A DNA stretch of 64,000 nt from Halomonas cupida (GTDB lineage: Bacteria; Pseudomonadota; Gammaproteobacteria; Pseudomonadales; Halomonadaceae): assembly GCF_900142755.1 (NCBI RefSeq), contig NZ_FRCA01000002.1:1-64000 (forward strand). Reading direction: 5' to 3'. The translations under genes and the position numbers were made by a program. Below the pieces are notes generated by a model that searched no databases, was not told the origin of the DNA, and saw only the letters and a list, made by a program, of their open reading frames with translations. Below, in pieces: positions 1 through 8,404 of the stretch. The number at the start of each line of letters is the position of its first letter. The stretch's first letter is position 1.

Positions 1-443
1 GGGTTGTGGGAGGCGCCCCAGAACATCACATACGCGGCATAGGTCATGCCGAGGCAGAAGCCGAAGGTCACCAGGTCATTGAAACGGTCGAGCCACAGAC
101 GGAAGGTGGGGCCGACGGAATCGTAGAGCACCCGCACGCGGATATGGCGATTGCTGGCCAGTGCCGCGGGGCCGCCGAGACAGAAGCTCACCGCCACCAG
201 CATGACCACGCTTTCGTGGACCCAGGAGGTGGGGGAATCGAAGCCATAGCGCATGATGACCTCATAGACACTGATCATCATCGCCACACACACCAGCCAG
301 GCGGCACTTTGTCCGGCCTTGACCACCCAGCGGTCGAAGCCGCTGCGCACCGGGTCGGGAGCCTTTTCCGGCAAGGGGTTGCCGTCGGAGCCCCCACCGC
401 CGGAAGGCGAGCCTGCGCGCGGCTCAGGAGTCGAGTCGCTCAT
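1..443 (-). CDS. TRAP transporter small permease (DctQ family), 3' end outside window
   Basis: Small membrane subunit of a tripartite ATP-independent periplasmic (TRAP) transporter, which with the large DctM permease imports carboxylate-type solutes using an ion gradient. Translating the minus strand from the ATG at 443-441 gives a Pro/Gly-rich cytoplasmic leader of about 35 residues. Hydrophobic segments follow, with DctQ-like stretches YEVIMRYGF, SWVHESVVML and SNRHIRVRVL. A GAGGAT ribosome site precedes the ATG. The C-terminus and the expected dctM gene lie off the left edge. It lies downstream of the solute-binding protein gene on the same strand, the usual TRAP order. The substrate cannot be told from this fragment. 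Confidence 0.85.
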   Translation of the reverse strand, partial: MSDSTPEPRAGSPSGGGGSDGNPLPEKAPDPVRSGFDRWVVKAGQSAAWLVCVAMMISVYEVIMRYGFDSPTSWVHESVVMLVAVSFCLGGPAALASNRHIRVRVLYDSVGPTFRLWLDRFNDLVTFGFCLGMTYAAYVMFWGASHN

Positions 444-481
444 GACACATCCTCAACAAAGTCTTGCTCAATGAATACCGG

Positions 482-522
482 CTTGATGAACCCCGGACCG
501 ACTTGATGAACCTCGGAACTGA
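482..522. repeat. Imperfect two-copy tandem repeat, about 20 bp unit
   Basis: Two adjacent copies beginning CTTGATGAACC (482 and 502) lie in the 304-bp gap between the TRAP receptor and small permease genes. This gap also holds the 15-bp array at 612-671. Nothing else was recognised in it. Confidence 0.7.
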
Positions 523-611
523 CATGGCGGCAACGGGACCAAACCACGGCCCCTATCGAGCCCAGATCATTCCGGTAAGCCATTTCCAGTCGCTGTTTCA
601 CCAGTCAGTCG

Positions 612-671
612 CGGAAAACCCAATTACGGAAAACTCAGCCACGGAAAATCCAGCTACGGAAAACCCCGTTA
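612..671. repeat. Degenerate tandem array, 4 x 15 bp
   Basis: Four consecutive 15-bp units each begin CGGAAAA (612, 627, 642, 657), and a decayed fifth follows. The array lies between two TRAP genes of one presumed operon. It has no inverted-repeat character that would make it a terminator. It belongs to the family of short intergenic arrays seen throughout this window. Confidence 0.8.
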
Positions 672-747
672 TAGCAAACCAAAGTTCCTGCCACTGACCG
701 AAAGCCGCATCAGAGCGCGGCTCTCGGTCGTGACCATTACGTTGGGG

Positions 748-1767
748 TTACAGCAGGTTGTGATTTTCCAGGTAGGCCACCACGGAGTCATAGAACTCCT
801 GGGTGATCTCGTTACGTCCAGCCCACTCTTCCCATTCTGTTCTGGCGATCTCACGGAACTTGAGGCGCTCCTCAGCCGGCAGATCGATGATCTCGATATC
901 CGGATCCTGACGGGCTTCACGCACCACTTCCAGATCGCGGGTCTTGAGCTCGGCGACCATCTCGTAGGCCAGGGCGTCCACGGAGGTCTCGAGCATCGCT
1001 TTCAGATCATCCGGCAGGCCATCCCAGATCTCCTTGTTGAGCGAGACTGCAACCATCGGCAGTGAGTGGAAACCGGGATACAGCGGGTAGGGAGCAAAAT
1101 CGTGCAGGCCCTGGGACTGGTTGGTCGCGAATACCGTGTAGTCGGCCGCATCGATAACGCCCTTCTCGAGACCGGTATAGACCTCGGAGCCCGGCAGGTT
1201 GACCGGTGTGGCACCAGCAGCCTCGAAGATGTTGTAGACCATACCTTCCGGGGCACGAATCTTGAGCCCCTTCATATCGTCAATCGAGCGCACCGGACGT
1301 GAGGACGGCAACGATTCGAGACCTGTGGCCGCCGCACCGATCAGGTGAACGCCATAGGGTTCGACGAGCTTGTTGTAGAGCTCTTCACCACCGGCATTGT
1401 TCATGTAATCAAGAAAGTCGTACGGGTCGCTCCAGGCGCCCACCAGGTTACCGATCATGCCGAACGCCGGGTCCTGACCAGTGAAATAGCTGGGGTCTGT
1501 CAGGTGGCCCTGAAGAATACCGCTCTGTACTGCCTGCAGTGTCTGGTTGGCCTGAACCACGGCGTTGACCGGCAGAATCTCGATGGAAATGCGGCCCTGA
1601 GACATCTGTTCAACGTTTTCCGCCCAGGCCTTCTTCATCTCGAATTGCGGCTCGCCGGCCGTCTCGGATGTCTGGAAGGTCCATTCGTACTCGGCCGCAT
1701 TGGCGGTGGTGGCCATGGCGGCGAGGATAGCGGCGCTGAGCGCTGTGAGCTTGGTGCTTGCCTTCAT
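748..1767 (-). CDS. TRAP transporter solute-binding protein (DctP family)
   Basis: Periplasmic receptor that captures the substrate and delivers it to the DctQ/DctM permease. The ATG at 1767 was chosen over longer in-frame starts because it is preceded by AAGGATGA and begins a signal peptide (MKAST..., hydrophobic core, cleavage near ANA-AE, residues 1-25). The 339-residue product is normal for the family. The segment around residues 160-175 (GLKIRAPEG) carries Arg171, the position that binds the substrate carboxylate in DctP proteins. The GATPVNLPGSEVYTGLEKGV stretch is also typical. It follows the GntR gene by 7 bp, so the regulator and transporter are probably co-transcribed. The ligand is unknown. 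Confidence 0.9.
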   Translation of the reverse strand: MKASTKLTALSAAILAAMATTANAAEYEWTFQTSETAGEPQFEMKKAWAENVEQMSQGRISIEILPVNAVVQANQTLQAVQSGILQGHLTDPSYFTGQDPAFGMIGNLVGAWSDPYDFLDYMNNAGGEELYNKLVEPYGVHLIGAAATGLESLPSSRPVRSIDDMKGLKIRAPEGMVYNIFEAAGATPVNLPGSEVYTGLEKGVIDAADYTVFATNQSQGLHDFAPYPLYPGFHSLPMVAVSLNKEIWDGLPDDLKAMLETSVDALAYEMVAELKTRDLEVVREARQDPDIEIIDLPAEERLKFREIARTEWEEWAGRNEITQEFYDSVVAYLENHNLL

Positions 1768-1774
1768 GATTCGG

Positions 1775-2575
1775 TCATCCTTCTTGTTGATGCGAGGAAA
1801 TGTCATTGTTGGAGTCGAAGGTCGTCTCGATATGGGGTAACCGCCGTGACAGGCCTTCGAGACCCAGGTCCTGTCCGGTGCGTTCGAGAACCGCAAGCGC
1901 TGCTTGCGCAGCCTCTGCGGGCTGACGCAGCCGAATCGCCTCCATCACCCGACGGTGACGATCCATGCTGTCCTGCAGACGGTCCGCACTCTGGTTGGAT
2001 CGCTCCACCAGCAAGGCGATGGCCGGCTTGAGAACATGGCTGATCTGTGCCCAGACCAGGTTATGCGAGGCATTGAAGATCGCCTCGTGAAATTCCACGT
2101 CATACTCATCGTGGGTCTTGCCCTCGAAGCGTAGATCATCGTGCTCCAGCGCCTTGATCATCCCCTGCCAGGCCGTCTCGATCGCCAACAGATCCACCGC
2201 CGTGGCATTTTCCGCCGCCAGACGCGCCACAAAGGGTTCCACGGCGACCCGAAAGGCAAATATCTCGCGCTGGATCACCGGGTTGGGATGGGCAAAGCGC
2301 GCCAGCCAGTGGCTGACCCGTGGATCAAGCAGATGCCATTTATCAAGTGGCTGGACACGTGACCCCTGCCCCGAGATCCGCGTGATCATGCCTGCCGCCA
2401 CCAGTACTTGCAGAGCACTACGCACCGTGGAGCGACTGACCTCGAAGGCCTCACAGAGATCGACTTCCCGGGGCAGGAACTCACCCGGAGCGTGCTCACC
2501 GGAGAAGATCGCTTCGGCGAGGGCGTCGGCGATATCCGGTCGAGTGCGAGATGTTGGCTTTGTTGTTTGCGGCAT
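1775..2575 (-). CDS. GntR/FadR-type transcriptional regulator (FCD domain)
   Basis: Probable local regulator of the downstream TRAP transporter. The N-terminal winged helix (about residues 10-75) contains the GntR signature PREVDLCEAFEVSRSTVRSA. The C-terminal all-helical FCD-type domain contains D-x3-H-like metal or ligand positions (EYDVEFHEAIFNASHN) seen in FadR relatives. The ATG at 2575 (MPQTTKPTS) gives 266 residues. An in-frame TTG at 2608 would add 11 residues, and neither start has a strong ribosome site. FCD regulators usually sense a carboxylate that is the substrate of the adjacent pathway, which fits the TRAP genes. Confidence 0.85.
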   Translation of the reverse strand: MPQTTKPTSRTRPDIADALAEAIFSGEHAPGEFLPREVDLCEAFEVSRSTVRSALQVLVAAGMITRISGQGSRVQPLDKWHLLDPRVSHWLARFAHPNPVIQREIFAFRVAVEPFVARLAAENATAVDLLAIETAWQGMIKALEHDDLRFEGKTHDEYDVEFHEAIFNASHNLVWAQISHVLKPAIALLVERSNQSADRLQDSMDRHRRVMEAIRLRQPAEAAQAALAVLERTGQDLGLEGLSRRLPHIETTFDSNNDISSHQQEG

Positions 2576-2624
2576 TCGTTGTCGTACACCCAGTCGTGGC
2601 AGGCCCAATCTGGTTGGATACGTT

Positions 2625-2684
2625 TTTTAGATCCGGCCTCTTTAGACTTGGCCTCTTTAGACCTCGTCTCGTCAGACATGCATA
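2625..2684. repeat. Degenerate tandem array, 4 x 15 bp, upstream of gntR
   Basis: Four 15-bp units (2625, 2640, 2655, 2670) share a TTTAGA or TCAGAC core. They lie in the 418-bp gap between the divergent gntR and NADP-oxidoreductase genes, on the gntR side, so they fall in that gene's 5' untranslated or promoter region. The rest of the gap must contain both promoters, but no convincing operator was identified. Confidence 0.75.
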
Positions 2685-2993
2685 TCATTCTTGTCCGACT
2701 TCATACTTGTTATGTCCGACATAGGATCAGATAAATTCCCTACAGATGCCTTTAGACTTTGGTCATGCATCGCGTAGAGGCGATCAGGGTCCTGCCAGAC
2801 ACGCATGTCGACACGGATTCGCTGGAGGTCATGCTTTACATGGCTGCATTTTGTAATAGACTGGTCTATTGCTAGTTGCCTAAGCACAGTTTCCAGTATC
2901 GGCTTACGCTGATGACTCATCGTCGTGGCATCCCACCTATCGCTTCTTCACACGACGCAACAGTCAGCCAGACCTGCCCCACAGGAGAGCACT

Positions 2994-4001
2994 ATGCAGT
3001 CGAACTTCTACACCATTCGCGAATACCCTCAGGGCACACCTGCCCTCGAGGTATTCGAGCGTCAGCAACAGGAACTGCCGGAGCTGCAGGATGGCGAAGT
3101 CCGCATCCGCAACAACTGGCTTTCGGTTGATCCCTACATGCGCGGACGCATGAGCGGCGTTACCACCTACATCGAACCGTTTACCCTCGGGGCACCGCTC
3201 GAAGGCGCCGCTGTGGGAGAGGTGATCGAATCACGTGACACTCGCTTCCAGCCCGGCGACAAGGTCAGCCACATGGGCGGGTGGCGTGACGTTGCTCAGT
3301 TGTCCGGCGACGCCGTAACCACGCTGCCCGATATCGCGGTTCCCGAACAGGCATACCTCGGTGTACTGGGCATGCCGGGAATGACGGCCTGGACGGGACT
3401 CAACACCATTGCCGAAATGCGTGACGGAGATAACGTACTGGTCAGTGCAGCAAGCGGTGCTGTCGGCTCACTGGCGGTGCAGCTGGCCAAGGCCAGAGGT
3501 GGCACCGTGGTAGGACTCGCAGGCTCCCAGGCCAAGCGTGACTGGCTGGAGTCCCAGGGCATCAAGGCGGTGGACTATCGCAACCGAACCGCCGAAGAGT
3601 TGACCGAGGCCCTTCAAGCGGCCTGTCCCGACGGCTTCGACATCTATTACGAGAACGTTGGCGGTGTCTGCCTCGAAGCCGCTCTGAACTGCCTCAGGGT
3701 CGGTGCGCGCATCGCCGTGTGTGGCATGATCTCTCGCTACAACGATACCGAGCCCGCCGCCGGACCAGCCAACCTGGCAATGATCCTGATTCGTCGGGCA
3801 CGCATGCAGGGCTTTATCGTCTTCGAGCACTGGGACCAGTACCCGCGCTTCATCGCCGAGATCGGCCCCAGAGTGGCCGCGGGAGAGATCAGCTATACCG
3901 AAACCGTCCGTGAAGGGCTGGATGCCACTCCCCAGGCATTCCTCGAACTGTTCGAAGGAGCCAATCAAGGCAAGATGCTGGTGCGACTGGATAGCGCCTG
4001 A
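2994..4001 (+). CDS. NADP-dependent oxidoreductase, zinc-independent MDR family
   Basis: Member of the medium-chain reductases related to curcumin reductase CurA and leukotriene B4/prostaglandin reductases, which reduce alpha,beta-unsaturated carbonyls with NADPH. The 335-residue product has the N-terminal GroES-like half with WLSVDPYMRGRM, then a Rossmann half with the nucleotide loop AASGAVGSLAVQLAK (about residues 155-170) and YENVGG later. The zinc ligands of alcohol dehydrogenases are absent. The ATG at 2994 follows CAGGAG at good spacing. An upstream in-frame ATG at 2925 lacks a ribosome site. The physiological substrate is unknown. Confidence 0.9.
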   Translation: MQSNFYTIREYPQGTPALEVFERQQQELPELQDGEVRIRNNWLSVDPYMRGRMSGVTTYIEPFTLGAPLEGAAVGEVIESRDTRFQPGDKVSHMGGWRDVAQLSGDAVTTLPDIAVPEQAYLGVLGMPGMTAWTGLNTIAEMRDGDNVLVSAASGAVGSLAVQLAKARGGTVVGLAGSQAKRDWLESQGIKAVDYRNRTAEELTEALQAACPDGFDIYYENVGGVCLEAALNCLRVGARIAVCGMISRYNDTEPAAGPANLAMILIRRARMQGFIVFEHWDQYPRFIAEIGPRVAAGEISYTETVREGLDATPQAFLELFEGANQGKMLVRLDSA

Positions 4002-4014
4002 GCATCACTTCCGT

Positions 4015-4187
4015 TATTAACAAGGTAATCAAATAGCTCATCCTGATCGATTTGATTGTCGTCCGCACCACACTGGCACAGATGCGCGGATCTGCTGGTG
4101 TGGTGCGGTCTCGCGTCGGCCTGATGGCCGACGGCGGCACGCCCCTGTGCCGCAATCAACCCAACATGAAAGCATGCCGGGTTAATA
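4015..4187 (+). mobile_element. Dispersed structured element, copy 1 (173 bp)
   Basis: One of five related copies in this window. The ends are TATTAAC and GTTAATA, here extended to TTATTAAC and GTTAATAA. Internal inverted repeats are an AATCAAAT/ATTTGATT pair, a long CCGCACCACAC...GTGTGGTGCGG stem, GTCGGCC/GGCCGAC, and a GGCGGCAC...GTGCCGC stem. It starts 14 bp after the oxidoreductase stop codon and separates that gene from a strong hairpin at 4211, as if inserted between gene and terminator. No protein is encoded. A miniature transposable element is the simplest reading. Confidence 0.8.
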
Positions 4188-4210
4188 ACAAGCCCCTCCG
4201 AACGACACTT

Positions 4211-4243
4211 CAGCCCCGCCAACAGCCCCTGCTGGCGGGGCTG
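4211..4243 (+). terminator. Hairpin, likely terminator of the NADP-oxidoreductase gene
   Basis: An 11-bp perfect stem, CAGCCCCGCCA / TGGCGGGGCTG, has an 11-nt loop. The downstream T-run is weak (ATTGTTGC). Confidence 0.6.
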
Positions 4244-4305
4244 ATTGTTGCAAGACAAGCGTAGAGACGGTGATCTCGCACCCGCCCCATTGGCAGCCGC
4301 GCGGC

Positions 4306-4326
4306 ATACGTCTAACGTAGACGTAT
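4306..4326. promoter_or_regulatory. 21-bp palindrome, candidate operator of the DsbA-like gene
   Basis: Perfect 9-bp arms ATACGTCTA and TAGACGTAT flank a 3-bp spacer. The palindrome ends 16 bp before the ATG at 4343 and just ahead of the CAGGAGTGG ribosome site. The placement fits a repressor operator or an RNA hairpin over the leader. No regulator gene is adjacent. Confidence 0.55.
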
Positions 4327-4342
4327 CAGGAGTGGAGTCCTC

Positions 4343-5002
4343 ATGCCCGACCATGCACGCATAACTCTGGAAGTGTTCAGCGACCTGCGCTGTCCCTTCT
4401 GCTATCTCGAAGAGCCGGAGCTCGACGTGCTCAAGGCGCATTTCGGTGATGACATCAAGATTCGCTGGCGCCCTCTCGAGCTGCGCCCGGAACCAGAACC
4501 GGCACTGGCCCCCCATGGCGATTACCTCAACCAGTTATGGCAGGATGCCGTACTGCCGATGGCAGCGGAACGTGGGCTGACCATGCTGCAACCCAACCAC
4601 CAGCCTCGCTCGCGCTGTGCGCTGGAGGCCGTCTGCTGGGCACAACGTCAATATGGCGATCAAGCTGCTGAACGGTTCAGGTTGGCGCTGTTTCGCGGCT
4701 TCTTCGAGAACAGCCTGGATCTTGCCGATCATCAGGCCCTGGCCGCCCACGCAGATCAGTTTGGGCTGGATGGTACAGCGCTGGCGGCCTCTCTCGCCGC
4801 AGGCGAGGATACCGAGCATGTGCGCAACGAAAGGCAAGCCGCAGCGGCCCTGGACATTCGCGGCGTGCCAGCGCTGCGCTTCATGATCGATGGTGAGCAT
4901 GCGGGTGTTCTGGTCGGTGCCCAACCGCGTCGACAGCTGCTGCTGGCGGTGGAGCGGCTACTCGACCTGCTGCGTCAACAGGGAGACGAGACGAACCGAT
5001 GA
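4343..5002 (+). CDS. DsbA family oxidoreductase (FrnE / HCCA-isomerase type)
   Basis: Thioredoxin-fold protein of the DsbA/FrnE superfamily, predicted cytoplasmic because no signal peptide is present. The CPFC redox motif is at residues 17-20 (VFSDLRCPFC). The helical insert and the C-terminal cis-Pro region (RGVPALRFMIDG, near residue 175) are as in FrnE-like proteins. The length of 219 residues is typical. The gene begins after AGGAGTGG and ends in an ATGA overlap with the next gene, so the two are translationally coupled. The target substrate is unknown. Confidence 0.85.
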   Translation: MPDHARITLEVFSDLRCPFCYLEEPELDVLKAHFGDDIKIRWRPLELRPEPEPALAPHGDYLNQLWQDAVLPMAAERGLTMLQPNHQPRSRCALEAVCWAQRQYGDQAAERFRLALFRGFFENSLDLADHQALAAHADQFGLDGTALAASLAAGEDTEHVRNERQAAAALDIRGVPALRFMIDGEHAGVLVGAQPRRQLLLAVERLLDLLRQQGDETNR

Positions 5003-5904
5003 ACCACGACCCTCGTCCCGTGGTGGTGTTAGGCGGAACCGGCATGGTTGGCCAGACCCTGGTACGTGAACTCTTCTACAGTGGCCAGCAGGTTCGGGTT
5101 GCCTGCCGTCGCCCCGTCCTGCCGGCGGATATCGAACCGGGCGACCCCGTTGTCGCCTGTCCTTGCGATATCACCGATACGGAAAGCCTGAAGCCGGTGC
5201 TCGAGGGCGCCCGAGCAGTGATCAATGCGGTGGGGCTGTATCAGCAGCATCGTGACATGAGCTTCCAGCAGGTCCATGTCGAAGGTGCCCGGCAACTTGC
5301 CTCTCTCGCTCGGGCGGCGGGCGTAGAACAGTATCTGTTGATCTCCGGCATCGGCGCCCGCCTCGACTCGCCCTCTCCCTATGTGCGCAGCCGTGCCGAG
5401 GGCGAACAGGCTGTCATGGCCGAGATCGCCCGCGCCATCATCCTTCGCCCGAGCGTCATGTATGGTCCCGGCCAGGGGCTGCTGACTACCCTTTCCCGAT
5501 TGGCACGGCTGCCGGTGGTTCCGCTGTTCGGCGATGGTCAGGTACGACTGCAGCCGTTGCATGTCAGTGACCTGGCCAATGCCATCAGTCGCTTGACCGC
5601 CCGCCCGAATATACCCCTGGCGTCATTCGAGCTGGGCGGCCCTGATGTTCTGAGCTGGAGGCAACTGGTCAGGCTGGTGGCAGATCACCTGGACCGCGAC
5701 CCACGCCTCGTACCGATCCCCATGGCACTATGGCACGCCCTCGCCATCGGCCTGTCACCGTTGCCTTCGGCCCCGCTGACACGGGATATGCTGTGGTTGC
5801 TCGCCGAGGACAACACCGCGAGTCCCGATGTCGCCGGTTTTGCAGAACTCGGCATCACCCCACGCACACTGCGCGAGAGCCTGCCGAACTGCCTGCCGCG
5901 CTGA
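4999..5904 (+). CDS. NAD(P)-binding epimerase/NmrA-like protein (complex I NDUFA9 type)
   Basis: Atypical short-chain dehydrogenase. The N-terminal dinucleotide motif is GGTGMVGQTL (about residues 12-21), and residues 80-160 contain VINAVGLY, ISGIGA and YVRSRAEGEQAV, where the Y/K pair of classical SDRs is not preserved. The C-terminal half resembles the NDUFA9-like subfamily, implicated in quinone or complex I related functions. The 301-residue ORF overlaps the DsbA-like gene by 4 bp, which suggests a joint redox-related role. The catalytic function is not assignable. Confidence 0.8.
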   Translation: MNHDPRPVVVLGGTGMVGQTLVRELFYSGQQVRVACRRPVLPADIEPGDPVVACPCDITDTESLKPVLEGARAVINAVGLYQQHRDMSFQQVHVEGARQLASLARAAGVEQYLLISGIGARLDSPSPYVRSRAEGEQAVMAEIARAIILRPSVMYGPGQGLLTTLSRLARLPVVPLFGDGQVRLQPLHVSDLANAISRLTARPNIPLASFELGGPDVLSWRQLVRLVADHLDRDPRLVPIPMALWHALAIGLSPLPSAPLTRDMLWLLAEDNTASPDVAGFAELGITPRTLRESLPNCLPR

Positions 5905-5942
5905 CAGGCGGCACGACAGGCAGCCGACGTCACTACTCAATC

Positions 5943-6482
5943 TCACTTGCCTACGCGGCTCATCAGATCCGGCTGTACTACCTCGATCCAGTAGCCGTCC
6001 GGGTCCTTGACGAACACCACGTCCTTCATCTTTCCCTGGTCCGGGCGCTTGATGAACTCCACATCATTGGCATCGAACCAGGCGACGGCGGCGTGCAGGT
6101 CAGGGACGCTGAAGCAGATATGGCCGAAGCCCTGAGGCTCAGCGTTGCCATCGTGATAGATGCGCCCCTGCTGCTGCTCGGTGCCCCAGTTGTGGGTCAA
6201 TTCGAGCAGGCCCGACTGGGAAAACGTCCAGGTAGTGCGCTCAGCAGTCTCCTCCGGCACCTGGTCATCGGCCTCGAGGCAGCCCAGGAAATACAGAGAG
6301 AAGTTCATTTCCTCGAAGTCCAGGCGCCGCAACACGCTCATACCGAAGACACGCGAATAGAAGCGCAGCGAGGCTTCGGGATCCTTGACCCGCAGCATGC
6401 AGTGGTTGAGGCGAAAGCCACGCGTCTGTGCGGGAGCTGCTTCAACACCGGGATGTGCTTCACCCTGGAGGTGATCACTCAT
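5943..6482 (-). CDS. gloA: Lactoylglutathione lyase (glyoxalase I)
   Basis: Converts the methylglyoxal-glutathione hemithioacetal to S-lactoylglutathione in methylglyoxal detoxification. The 179-residue protein matches the longer eukaryotic/pseudomonad-type GlxI. Four metal-ligand positions are visible: His in LNHCMLRV, Glu in LLELTHNWG, His in GFGHICFSV and Glu in YWIEVVQP. The FYSRVFGMSVLRR stretch is also canonical. The ATG at 6482 follows GAGGAG. It is separated from the GMC dehydrogenase gene upstream by a hairpin at 6557-6597, so it is probably transcribed independently. Confidence 0.92.
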   Translation of the reverse strand: MSDHLQGEAHPGVEAAPAQTRGFRLNHCMLRVKDPEASLRFYSRVFGMSVLRRLDFEEMNFSLYFLGCLEADDQVPEETAERTTWTFSQSGLLELTHNWGTEQQQGRIYHDGNAEPQGFGHICFSVPDLHAAVAWFDANDVEFIKRPDQGKMKDVVFVKDPDGYWIEVVQPDLMSRVGK

Positions 6483-6556
6483 GAAAGACTCCTCAATATC
6501 AGTACTGTAAATGGATGATGTCAGTGTGATGGGTGGATCTTGTGATTGTGATGAAA

Positions 6557-6597
6557 GGGCCCTGCGAGGATGATGCCTGTGCATCAGTGCAGGGCCC
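6557..6597 (-). terminator. Hairpin between the GMC dehydrogenase and glyoxalase genes
   Basis: Perfect 9-bp arms GGGCCCTGC and GCAGGGCCC lie just downstream of the GMC gene on the minus strand, followed by TTTCAT. A rho-independent terminator with a short T-run is likely. Confidence 0.55.
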
Positions 6598-6639
6598 GAA
6601 AAGTCCGTTGCTCGCCGGGTCAGCCCCCGGCAGCGCGGG

Positions 6640-8223
6640 TCAGATGACGCCTTCGCGCATCTGCTGGCCAATGAACTCCGCCTGGCGCAGCGCCAGAGAG
6701 ACGATGGTCAGCGTCGGGTTCTCGGCACCAGAGGTGGTGAACTGACTGCCATCGGAAATGAACAGGTTGTCGATCTCATGGCTCTGACCATGGCCATTGC
6801 AGACGCCATCCTCGGGCCGCTCACTCATGCGGCAGGTGCCGAGGTTGTGCGTCGAGGGATAGGGTGGCACCTCATAGACGTCCCGTGCACCGACCGACTC
6901 ATAGAGTGCCCGCCCCTGAGCATAGGCATGCTGACGCATGGCGATGTCGTTGTCGTGGTCGTCGTAGTGCACATTGGCCACCGGCAGACCAAAGCGATCC
7001 ACAACGTCACTATTGAGCGTGATGCGATTGGTCGCCTGGGGCATATCCTCCCCCACCAGCCACATGCCGGCCATATGATCGTATTGATCCATCGCCTGCG
7101 TAAAGTCCGGTCCCCAGGCTCCGGGATTGAAGAAGGCAGCCATGAACGGCAATCCCAGCGACAGGGTTTCCATCTCATAACCACCGACAAACCCCCGTTC
7201 GCGATCATGGTACGATTCATCGGGGATGATACCGGCCATGGTCGTCCCACGGTACATATGGACAGGCTCATCGAAGGTGGCATACACCGAACCGGTCATG
7301 TGGCGCATGTAATGTCGACCGACATGCCCGGCACCATTGGCCAGGCCATCGGGGAAACGATCACTGGCGGAGTTGAGCAATAGTCTGGGAGTCTCGATGG
7401 AATTGCCGGCCACTGCCACCACCCTCGCTCGTTGGCGCAGCTCATTGCCGTCGGCATCGAAATAGACCACCGCATTGACCCGACCTTGATCATCATGCTC
7501 GATGCGTGCCACATGGGATTCCGGCCGCAATTCCATATGACCGGTGGCAATACCGGCAGGCAGTTCCGTGTAGAGCGTCGACCACTTCGCCTGCATCTTG
7601 CAGCCCTGGAAGCAGAATCCACGCTGCTGGCAGGCGGCACGACCATCACGCACCGTGCTGTTGATCGCCATGTGTCCGGTGTTGCAGGAGTACCCCAGAT
7701 TCTGGGCCCCGGCATACATGACCTTGAAGTTGTTGTTCCCCGGCAGCCCCTTGTTGTCATTGGTGCGCGTCACTCCCATGCGCTGTTCCGCACGATCATA
7801 CCAGGGTGCCAGATCGTCATAGCTCAGGGGCCAATCGAGCAACTCGGCGCCCGCCACTTCGCCATAATGCGTCAGCGCCTGGAACTCATGAGGCTGGAAA
7901 CGCAGACTGGCGCCCGCCCAGTGGACCGTGGTGCCCCCCACCGACTTGACGATCCATGCGGGGAGATTCGGAAAGTCCGTCGCCAGCCGCCAGCTTCCGG
8001 ACGTCGTACGCGGATCCAGCCAGGAAAGCTGGCTGAAGGCACCCCACTCATCCGCCAGGAAATCTGCTGCGGTGTGTAGCTTACCGGCCTCCAGCACCAC
8101 CACATCAACGCCCTGCTGAGCCAACTCATTGGCCAGGGTGCCACCGCCCGCGCCGGAGCCGATCACCACGACAACGCTGTCGTCATCGAGCGCAAAGGTC
8201 TTCTGGTCGTCGGTCATGGTCAT
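6640..8223 (-). CDS. GMC family dehydrogenase, flavoprotein large subunit
   Basis: Glucose-methanol-choline oxidoreductase of the gluconate 2-dehydrogenase/sorbose dehydrogenase group, oxidising a sugar or polyol alcohol with FAD. The N-terminal FAD motif is VIGSGAGGGTLANELA (about residues 20-35), followed by VVVLEAG. VGGTTVHWAGAS, a Cys-rich stretch (CQQRGFCFQGC) and the C-terminal THNLGTCRM and SGAENPTLT motifs are as in membrane-linked GMC subunits. The length of 527 residues is typical. The ATG at 8223 has GAGGAG eight bases upstream. It pairs with the Tat-exported subunit 3 gene upstream, but no cytochrome c subunit gene follows. Confidence 0.9.
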   Translation of the reverse strand: MTMTDDQKTFALDDDSVVVVIGSGAGGGTLANELAQQGVDVVVLEAGKLHTAADFLADEWGAFSQLSWLDPRTTSGSWRLATDFPNLPAWIVKSVGGTTVHWAGASLRFQPHEFQALTHYGEVAGAELLDWPLSYDDLAPWYDRAEQRMGVTRTNDNKGLPGNNNFKVMYAGAQNLGYSCNTGHMAINSTVRDGRAACQQRGFCFQGCKMQAKWSTLYTELPAGIATGHMELRPESHVARIEHDDQGRVNAVVYFDADGNELRQRARVVAVAGNSIETPRLLLNSASDRFPDGLANGAGHVGRHYMRHMTGSVYATFDEPVHMYRGTTMAGIIPDESYHDRERGFVGGYEMETLSLGLPFMAAFFNPGAWGPDFTQAMDQYDHMAGMWLVGEDMPQATNRITLNSDVVDRFGLPVANVHYDDHDNDIAMRQHAYAQGRALYESVGARDVYEVPPYPSTHNLGTCRMSERPEDGVCNGHGQSHEIDNLFISDGSQFTTSGAENPTLTIVSLALRQAEFIGQQMREGVI

Positions 8224-8250
8224 GATGACCTCTCCTCATCTGTCGCTGTT

Positions 8251-8354
8251 GTTATGGACGATCGTTATGGACGATCGTTATGGGCGACCGTCATTAACGA
8301 TGGATATTGACGATGGTTATTCACGATTGCTGTTCACGACGGTTATTCACGATC
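8251..8354. repeat. Tandem array, 8 x 13 bp
   Basis: Eight consecutive 13-bp units beginning at 8251, 8264, 8277, 8290, 8303, 8316, 8329 and 8342. The first two are identical (GTTATGGACGATC) and the others keep a GTTATN2-3CGAT skeleton, with further decayed copies to about 8395. The array fills the space between the dehydrogenase subunit 3 and large subunit genes. It has no direct-repeat/spacer structure and so is not CRISPR. Confidence 0.85.
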
Positions 8355-8404
8355 AACCGTTGTCATTCGCGACGAACCATTGCCAGCCACGAAGACTCAC
8401 GCCA

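Noticed and set aside
2386-2688. 100-codon minus-strand frame starting in the 15-bp array (SKEA repeats)
   Set aside because: It overlaps the gntR coding sequence in another frame. The repeat only looks coding because its period is a multiple of three.
4052-4264. Small ORFs inside the dispersed element
   Set aside because: They run through hairpin arms, vary between copies and have no ribosome sites.
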